From: Bacteroidales bacterium UBA3297
Lineage (GTDB): Bacteria; Bacteroidota; Bacteroidia; Bacteroidales; Paludibacteraceae
Length of the DNA stretch: 28,482 nucleotides
Assembly (NCBI GenBank): GCA_002362105.1
Contig: DETD01000022.1
Span: 1-28,482, forward strand
Direction of reading: 5' to 3'
Below the pieces are notes generated by a model. It searched no databases and was not told the DNA's origin. It was given only the letters and a program-made list of their open reading frames with translations. How positions within the stretch are numbered: position 1 is the first letter of the stretch; every line of letters begins with the position of its first letter. Positions 23,195 to 28,482 of the stretch are shown here, piece by piece. The translations under genes and the position numbers were made by a program.

Positions 23195-23576
23195 CGACCT
23201 GGCCGCCCTTGGACGTTAAAGTAGGCACTTTGATAGTAGAAATCTCAGGTGATTCAAATACAACGAAGGAGGCTATTAACGACGTAATAAACTTGTGGTG
23301 CCTTTTGCGTTTTCTCGTTGATTTCGGTCAGGAAGTGAAGCCACAGGCGTTTCATACTGTGTCCGAAAACGACTGCGGCCTGAACTTTTTCAACTCGATA
23401 AACACCAGCTCTATACCTTCTATGATGCGGTCTGGATTGCCCTTCTCGGCCAACTGGAACTGGTGGTAGTACTCGTCGCCGTCGAAGCCCCTGTCGTTCA
23501 CAATATTAAAAGAACACTTCAAATATTCAAAAAAATTCAGATTATAGTCACGGAAAGGATTTGCCAGCTTTGCCAT
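23195..23576 (-). pseudogene. Second Rpn/PD-(D/E)XK nuclease family transposase remnant
   Basis: On the minus strand a frame starting MAKLANPFRDYNLNFFEYL runs through DEYYHQFQLAEKGNPDRIIEGIELVFIELKKFRPQSFSD and stops. One base on, the frame continues KRLWLHFLTEINEKTQKAPQ, then degenerates (ESPEIST in another frame). These blocks match the middle and post-core part of Rpn-like family proteins (ELxKFRP..., RLWLRFLTEI...). The N-terminal nuclease core and the C-terminus are missing. It overlaps the region YYHxFQxAEKGNPxRIIEG of the remnant at 987-1363, and the two complement each other. Confidence 0.72.
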
Positions 23577-23734
23577 GAAACAAAAAAAGTATTAATTTTA
23601 ATTATTCAGGCAAAAGATTATACTATTGTCTAGTAAAATATATCTAATAAATTAATTATCAATACCATTCACACTGTGAAGGGAACTAGAGTTCTCCCCT
23701 TTCCGTTCATACACACTGGTGTGTAACAACTGAG
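23577..23734. other. Gap with three small palindromes
   Basis: No gene. Three adjacent inverted repeats are seen: TTCACACTGTGAA (23668-23680), GGGAACT with AGTTCtCCC (about 23681-23699), and ACACACTGGTGTGT (23711-23724). Confidence 0.5.
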
Positions 23735-24325
23735 CACACTATAGGGAGACTAACCAGTCGAAAAAATCTTGACGGACACATCACCCAGAATCTGGTGTAC
23801 ATTCCGTACGGCGATTTTTTTGTGGAAGAGCGCAATGGCAGTTGGACTTCGTTATACCTCTTCATCGCCAAGGAACTCGACGAAGAAACGGGGTTGTACT
23901 ATTATGGGGCACGCTACCTAAATCCTTCTATTGCCCTGTGGTTAAGCACTGACCCATTGCAAGGCAAGTATCCGGGCATGAGCCCGTATAACTAATGTGC
24001 GGGGAACCCAGTGAAGTTGGTGGACCTGGATGGGAGAAGTACAGACATTACAGATAATGGCGATGGATCCTATACTGTAATTAATGCATATAATGACAAA
24101 GATTGTAATATATATGTTGTAGACTCCAAAGGGAATCGAACAGGAGAATTGTTTGGAAAAACATTACAACCTTTTGATTTCTTATCAACTGAAGGTGATG
24201 GCTCATTTTCGTATAAAAAAGGAGAAACGAATGTTACATTCTCGTATGATGATTTGTGGCTTACAGGCTCATTTCCTGATGACCTAAAAGAAATGATCAA
24301 CTATAACAATATGGATGCATCGGAT
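23735..24325 (+). pseudogene. Rhs repeat-associated core and tail, broken by one stop
   Basis: One reading frame runs LDGHITQNLVYIPYGDFF, then LDEETGLYYYGARY, LWLSTDPLQGKYPGMSPYN, a TAA at 23993-23995, and continues CAGNPVKLVDLDGRS. This is the Rhs core in its Bacteroidota form, where the expected residue at the stop is Tyr (PYNYC.GNP), so TAT or TAC became TAA. After the core a tail of about 100 residues (DITDNGDGSYTVINAY, NIYVVDSKGNRTG, FDFLSTEGDG) is the variable C-terminal region that in polymorphic toxins leads into a toxin domain. It is cut near 24325 by the IS21 remnant. The 5' part, with the repeats and export region, is missing. Confidence 0.8.
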
Positions 24326-24530
24326 TGTATGAACCAACCGGTCTAAAATCGCATCAGCAGCGGTGGTGTTGCCCTGTAACACGTCATACCAGTTGGAGAC
24401 GGGCAGCTGACTTATGATTATTGTTGATTTTTTCCGTGATGGTCCTCTATTATCTCCATAAGATCAAGTAGTTGTTGACCGTCTAAGGACCTTATATCGA
24501 AGTCGTCAAGTATGTGCCAGTTTGTTGAAG
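24326..24530 (-). pseudogene. istB: istB 3' fragment of an IS21-family element
   Basis: The minus strand reads WHILDDFDIRSLDGQQ, LLDLMEIIEDHHGKNQQ, IIISQLPVSNWYDV and AADAILDRLVH. These match the later part of the IS21 IstB ATP-binding helper (ILDDFGL..L, ..IIEDRHG..S.I.TSQLP...W, D.I.DRLVH). The Walker A region and the last residues are lost. Near 24530 it is joined directly to istA sequence in a different frame. Confidence 0.8.
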
Positions 24531-25299
24531 AACTTGTGTTGGGTGCAGGAGACGGGCTGGTATCACGACTGCGCCATAATGGTTGGCAAGGTCCTCCATG
24601 ACCATGTTCAGGGTGGGCTCGTACTTGTCTGTCTTCACGACAGCTGCCTTAAGGTTGTCAGGCACCCATATCTTAGGTACTCCACCTATGCTCTTTAAGC
24701 ACATGGTGATGGCGTAGACGAAGTCTTCGGTCTTTTGGGATGGAACGCATATGGCGTAGCCGTAGTCGCTGGCGGGCAGGCTGGCCACGAACGTTTGGAC
24801 TCTTACCTCCTCTCCCGTCTCTAGGTCTATATAGCTCAGCGTGTTGCCCGCATAGTCGAAGTAGATATTCTCTCCTCCGACATAGGACTGTTGACGGTGG
24901 CTGTTTCGTGGCAACCGCATTTTGGCGGTAGTGGTATCTGAACTGGGTGAGGCTGTAGCCTTCTGGGTTTTCACGTATATATTCTTCCCATAAGAGTTTG
25001 AGTGTCACATGCTTCCGCGTGAGTTCCTCCTGCAAATAAGGCAGAAGTTCCTTGAACTTCGCAAACCTTTCGTCTGTGTAAGCGGCATTGCCTCCCTTAA
25101 GCCGGCGCTCTAAGATCGGATCATCTAATTTCAAAAGGCCCTCAATCCCAAGTTCGTCGCTGACCGCTTTTGAAATATAGTTGTTTACTGTCTCCTTGTT
25201 TATGCCGACCGCTTTGGCAATCTTTCTGTTTGATACTCCCTGCTTCTTTAGAAGCAGCATTTGTTTTATCTGACTCATGTCTTTTGTTTTTCCTTCCAT
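24510..25299 (-). pseudogene. istA: istA transposase, frameshifted and truncated (IS21 family)
   Basis: The frame starting at 25299 (MEGKTKDMSQIKQMLLLKKQ) carries the IstA HTH (GVSNRKIAKAVGINKETVNNYI) and YSLTQFRYHYRQNAVATKQPPSTVL. Near 24890 it shifts frame and continues YVGGENIYFDYAGNTLSYIDLETGEE, with FDYAG holding the first catalytic-type Asp region of the DDE core, then SIGGVPKIWVPDNLKAAV with the second Asp region (PDNLKAAV), up to PARLLHPT. After that the istA sequence is lost and istB sequence follows. Both a frameshift and an internal deletion disable it. Confidence 0.85.
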
Positions 25300-25347
25300 A
25301 CCCTCTGCGTATTATAATTTTTACGCAAAGTTAATCAGATAAAAAGC

Positions 25348-25509
25348 GAACGGGTTTGCTCCGTTTTATTGGCGTATTTGGTTTTGGGACAACACAATAC
25401 GAATTCCCGGATGAACGGGTTTGCTCCGTTTTTTTGACGTTTTTGGGGCTTTTTCAACCGATTTTCTGTCCCTTTTCACCCGTTAGAGTGGGTGGGCATG
25501 CTCCGTTTT
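25348..25509. repeat. IS21 multiple terminal repeats
   Basis: GAACGGGTTTGCTCCGTTTT occurs exactly at 25348-25367 and at 25413-25432, and a degenerate third copy (GGGTGGGCATGCTCCGTTTT) lies at 25490-25509. Several copies of a roughly 20-bp sequence at each end are known for the IS21 family, where they bind transposase. Confidence 0.75.
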
Positions 25510-25514
25510 TTCCA

Positions 25515-26447
25515 CGAAAGCCCAAAACAGCAAACTTCCAGAAGGAGAACTTTGACAAGAAAGAGTTCCAAGAACTATGGAAACGCATTAACCAGCGCAC
25601 TTATTACCAAGTGAACTTCGACACGTCTGACCTTGTAAAGAAGTCCATCAAGGCTTTGGATGACAACCTGAAGGTGACGGAAATACGCATAGTGGTAGAA
25701 GGTGGTTCTCTTGATAACGTGCGTGATAAAGAATCGTTGGAGGCAGGCGTAGCCATGACACAGGGGAATACTCGCACCATCCATGTAACAGAGGCTATTG
25801 GCAAGGGAGTAACATACGACCTTATTGGCAAACTGGTAACGGCTACAGGCTTGACTCGTAAGACGATAGTTGAGATTCTGAAAGGCATTAAGCCTACAAC
25901 CTTCCACCTGTTCAAATTGAATCCAGAAGAGTTCATCATCAAGGCTGGTTTGATTATCAATGACTGCAAGGCGCTTGCCGTTATACAATGCATCAAATAT
26001 GAGAAGCTGAATGACAAGTTCTCGACAGACATCTTTACGGAGAATATGCTTCGCGGCAAGTTGGGCATCAACGCTATCGAATCCACCAAATCACTCTACG
26101 ACCTCGTGGTACTCGACAGCATGGGGACGGAGAAGAACTTCGCCGAATCGCTGGAGCACGAAGATGACGTGGTGGTCTATACCAAGTTGCCAAACGGCTT
26201 CTATATCAATACGCCAGTGGGACACTACAATCCCGACTGGGCTGTAGCCTTCCGAGAAGGAAGTGTCAAGCACGTCTATTTTGTGGCAGAGTCCAAAGGC
26301 AATGACCTTCAGGGCTCTCAGCTACGTGGCTCTGAGGAAAGCAAGATAGAATGTGCTCGTCGTCACTTCAAGGCAATCAGCGACAACGGCTATATCTACG
26401 ACGTTGCCAAGGACTACAAGTCATTGTATGATATTGTGACAAGGTAG
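25515..26447 (+). pseudogene. res: C-terminal fragment of type III restriction enzyme (Res)
   Basis: From RKPKTANFQKENFDKKEFQELWKRIN onward this matches the later part of the type III restriction-modification Res subunit, including YQVNFDTSDLVKKSIKAL. The nuclease core is present as D294 in GHYNPDWA and E312/K314 in VYFVAESKG (numbered from the Met at 25356), with SKIECARRHFKAIS and a proper C-terminal end. All helicase motifs are missing, because the IS21 end replaces the 5' part. The open frame reaches back to 25356, but that part only reads through the IS terminal repeats. No methyltransferase gene is in the window. Confidence 0.88.
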
Positions 26448-26473
26448 AAATCTTGACGATATGATTATTATTA

Positions 26474-26514
26474 CGGGCGGAAGCTGAATTGTCTCATCAG
26501 TTTCCGCCCGAATT
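26474..26514 (+). terminator. Terminator after the res fragment
   Basis: Stem CGGGCGGAAGCTGA (26474-26487) with TCAGTTTCCGCCCG (26497-26510), one G:T pair, then AATTTTG. It also lies just past the stop of the convergent Pycsar effector gene. Confidence 0.75.
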
Positions 26515-26544
26515 TTGATTATCAATTCCTGCTAAAGAAATATG

Positions 26545-27252
26545 TTACCTCATTATCATAATAGATATAAACAACAGTATAGATACCCAAAGCAAAAATT
26601 TAAACCAATATAAACTTTTATTATAATTCAGAAACTTATTCGACGCAATAATTGAATTAACATAGATTTGAGATTTGAGGTCTTCCAAGTAATTGACATC
26701 GTCCTTTTTGAAATCTTCATATGACATTTTGCTAATAGTTCCAAAGAATATGTACGATTTATTCTTCAATTCAGGATTATCCTCACGCATCTTCTGATAG
26801 TCTATATTTGCGGTTATAGTTTTAAAAAGATAGTGGCACGACATTATTAGCATGATAGAAGATATCAAAAGAAGGAAAAACACATTGAAGCGGCTCATTG
26901 AAAATGCGAGGTCACAATTTCCTGTCCAATAGTCCATAAAAGGATTAAAAATATAAGCTCTTAGAATTTTCATAAAATCACTTGAAACCAAAATGGTTAT
27001 AATGATACCTATTATAGCTAACAATATACCTGCTTTTTGATCGCAATTGTTTGTCCACATATTTACAGTATCATAGGTATGCTGAAGTTCCTCTTTTTTT
27101 TCATCAGATGCGTTACCACCTGGTTCCGCATAATTTTCCTCTGCATTTAAAGGATGATTATTCTCTTCTTTCTTATGTAACCAATGTTTTAAAAGTTTTA
27201 CTCCTATAAGAAGAATGCAGGCGACTAAAAATATTATATTAAACACTTCCAT
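26545..27252 (-). CDS. pycTM: Pycsar effector, PycTM type
   Basis: A 235-residue membrane protein of the Pycsar effector family (DUF5706-like). An N-terminal membrane helix (FNIIFLVACILLIGVKLL) and a charged linker precede the family motif VNMWTNNCDQKAGILLAIIGIIITILV, where the W...D.KAGILL pattern is the signature. Two further helices (FFLLLISSIMLIMS and FKFLLWVSILLFISIMI) follow. In known Pycsar systems the cyclase product cCMP or cUMP activates this protein, which then damages the inner membrane and aborts phage growth. The Met at 27252 is used. The frame is open to 27303, but that would overlap the cyclase stop. It is 14 nt downstream of the cyclase gene. Confidence 0.88.
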   Translation of the reverse strand: MEVFNIIFLVACILLIGVKLLKHWLHKKEENNHPLNAEENYAEPGGNASDEKKEELQHTYDTVNMWTNNCDQKAGILLAIIGIIITILVSSDFMKILRAYIFNPFMDYWTGNCDLAFSMSRFNVFFLLLISSIMLIMSCHYLFKTITANIDYQKMREDNPELKNKSYIFFGTISKMSYEDFKKDDVNYLEDLKSQIYVNSIIASNKFLNYNKSLYWFKFLLWVSILLFISIMIMR

Positions 27253-27266
27253 TTTTTGTCGTTTTT

Positions 27267-28238
27267 TTATTTGTTTAAACCCCATACAATATTTCCTCCC
27301 CAAACGTCATAATCAATATCTTTGATTTTACGTGACTCTTTCTTCCAATATTTTTCTGTAATATCTTTATTTCGGGGGCAGGCACTAGCATACTCCTGGT
27401 AAACAATATTGGAAAGAAGGATATTCGAGTACTTCCATTTTTGTTCCTTCTTCTCAATTGAGTACACCTTGCGACAAGAGGATAACTCAAGTATATTTTG
27501 CGATAATTTAATCTCAGATGCAAATTTTTCAGCAGTGTACTCCTTCGTTTTCGTATAATACCCACTAGGTCTATTGAATCCCAAATTAGAAGGTAATGAA
27601 GCATGATAGAATGGATTAAATTCATAAAACTCTCCTTTGATGGAATAATACGTATCTGTAAATTTTTTATTTGCACAATCGGTCAATCGTGAGGCAAGGT
27701 TTGCTGGATCACCGACCCAAACAAGTCCTTTGTTGTCATCATTTTCCGCCCCTCTCTTTTGAATACCTACTTTCATTACGCTTAATTTTCCATAATCCAC
27801 CCCAATGCCACATTTAAACTCGAAATTATCAAATTTTTTATTTATCATGAAAGTAATATGATTGATAGTAATAGCACAATACACAGCCTTACGAAAGCAA
27901 TCTTTTTGTGGAAAGACTACCATTACTCGATCTCCAATTATATTCCTTACATTGCCTCCCTCATATTGCGCTGCAAGTAAAACGCAGTGAGTGAAAACTG
28001 AATATATTTTGCCCATAGTCCGTATTTGTTTGTCTTTTGTTAGTTGGACAGAGTCTCTTATGTCGACAAACAGGACACAAGTGTTAATTTCAATACCCTT
28101 TTTCTCTTCACCATTACCATAAGTTAAGTTGGTGTCATCAAGACCAGGTACATACGTCTTAGGATTGAAAGTAAAACCCGTATTTTCCCAATCGCTAATT
28201 ATGGAATTTATTTTATTAAAAAAATCTTCTCTTGCCAT
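27267..28238 (-). CDS. pycC: Pycsar pyrimidine nucleotide cyclase
   Basis: A 323-residue class III nucleotide cyclase that senses phage and makes cCMP or cUMP. The cyclase domain (about 52-200) carries VLFVDIRDS with metal-binding Asp59, IIGDRVMVVFP with Asp103, GIGVDYGKLSVMKVG, and WVGDPANLASRL with Asn180 and Arg184, the expected order in class III cyclases. The coupling with a W..xDxKAGILL effector identifies it as Pycsar rather than an adenylate cyclase. Which pyrimidine base is used cannot be read with confidence. No clear -7 box lies in the 43-nt gap upstream, so it may be co-transcribed with the partial gene at the right edge. Confidence 0.9.
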   Translation of the reverse strand: MAREDFFNKINSIISDWENTGFTFNPKTYVPGLDDTNLTYGNGEEKKGIEINTCVLFVDIRDSVQLTKDKQIRTMGKIYSVFTHCVLLAAQYEGGNVRNIIGDRVMVVFPQKDCFRKAVYCAITINHITFMINKKFDNFEFKCGIGVDYGKLSVMKVGIQKRGAENDDNKGLVWVGDPANLASRLTDCANKKFTDTYYSIKGEFYEFNPFYHASLPSNLGFNRPSGYYTKTKEYTAEKFASEIKLSQNILELSSCRKVYSIEKKEQKWKYSNILLSNIVYQEYASACPRNKDITEKYWKKESRKIKDIDYDVWGGNIVWGLNK

Positions 28239-28281
28239 TTGTTTTGAATTTTATAAATATTGCATGTGATGTTTATAGCAT

Positions 28282-28482
28282 CTACAAATTCTCCAGTCTC
28301 TTAATCAACCTTCCCAACTCAGAGTAGGTATAATCCCTGTCACTCTTCATTTTCTCTTCCACAGACCGATTGGCATTGGCCACAGCCTTTTCAAGACTGC
28401 CACCATTGCGTTCAAAGTAACCGTGCAGTCCTTTGGTTTTGATGAAGAACTCTATCGTTTTCCGATACTCCACACATTGGTT
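28282..28482 (-). CDS. C-terminal part of an unknown protein (cut by window edge)
   Basis: The minus-strand frame is open to the window end (NQCVEYRKTIEFF...) and stops at a TAG at 28282-28284, so this is the 3' end of a gene starting outside. The 66 visible residues are charged and helical (KTKGLHGYFERNGGSLEKA, DYTYSELGRLIKRLENL). I do not recognise them. The close position upstream of the cyclase, same strand, suggests a shared operon or defence-island neighbour. Confidence 0.55.
   Translation of the reverse strand, partial: NQCVEYRKTIEFFIKTKGLHGYFERNGGSLEKAVANANRSVEEKMKSDRDYTYSELGRLIKRLENL

Larger units (their letters stand above)
24326..25515 (-). mobile_element. Decayed IS21-family insertion sequence
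   Basis: The span runs from the truncated istB end (beside the Rhs tail) to the istA-proximal terminal repeats (beside the type III restriction remnant). An internal deletion removes the istA 3' and istB 5' parts. Only the istA-side end with its multiple terminal repeats is preserved. The other end is missing, so no target-site duplication can be defined. Confidence 0.8.

Noticed and set aside
25356..25514. The first 53 codons of the frame leading into the Res domain as genuine protein
   Set aside because: They read through the IS21 terminal repeats, are Phe/Pro-rich low-quality sequence, and join Res only at about 25515.
1..28482. tRNA, rRNA or CRISPR arrays
   Set aside because: No cloverleaf with a T-loop GTTCRA pattern, no rRNA signature and no regularly spaced repeats were seen by eye. 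A tRNA or covariance search was not possible here.

Overview
This window looks like chromosomal DNA of a Bacteroidales bacterium, most likely Prevotella-like. Three exported proteins end in type IX secretion (T9SS) type A sorting domains. Many genes are preceded by the Bacteroidota -7 box TAnnTTTG, several with a TTG/TTTG about 19-20 nt upstream. Families typical of the group (DUF4831, DUF4846, Rhs and IS21 fragments, the Pycsar effector family) are present. Shine-Dalgarno sequences are mostly weak. The genus is inferred, not proven.

Layout. (A) 1-1365 is decayed accessory DNA: a short broken reading frame, a small lipoprotein that could be an orphan immunity protein, a possible trace of an Rhs core, and a frameshifted Rpn-type nuclease remnant. 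(B) 1486-23182 is ordinary chromosome: a GH3 glycosidase without a signal peptide, a DUF4831 protein, a secreted serine esterase with a T9SS tail, an EamA transporter, two unknown proteins, rubrerythrin, a DUF4846 protein, a YbaK/ProX-type editing protein, a membrane-bound AraC regulator, a porin plus sodium:solute symporter operon, an unknown anchored protein, a divergent pair of T9SS cargo genes (an unknown protein and a GH5 endoglucanase with a CBM-like module), and an exported dual-specificity phosphatase. (C) 23183-25515 is a second decay zone: another Rpn remnant, an Rhs core killed by one in-frame TAA, and an IS21-family remnant in which a broken istA is fused to the 3' part of istB. 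(D) 25515-28482 is a defence area: the C-terminal nuclease part of a type III restriction enzyme, then an apparently intact Pycsar pair (pyrimidine cyclase plus membrane effector) behind a partial unknown gene at the right edge.

The most novel-looking item lies in the 855-bp gap between the AraC gene and the porin operon. Two tandem 18-codon reading frames at 14359-14415 and 14461-14517 encode paralogous peptides, MILFNYILVKLAKRVVKF and MIALNYLVVKFVKKVVRF. They have no acidic residues and their cationic residues sit at 10, 13, 14 and 17, on one face of a predicted amphipathic helix. Differences between the copies are almost all synonymous or conservative, which points to selection on the peptide. 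A Bacteroidota-type promoter lies upstream and two hairpins, the second with a T-run, lie downstream. A further 14-codon reading frame sits between the porin promoter and the porin start.

How it fits together: the GH5, the T9SS esterase and the GH3 suggest plant polysaccharide use, with outer-membrane cargo feeding a cytoplasmic glycosidase. The porin and symporter form an import route, and the AraC gene points away from it. The flanks are turnover zones of polymorphic toxin, nuclease, IS and phage-defence genes.
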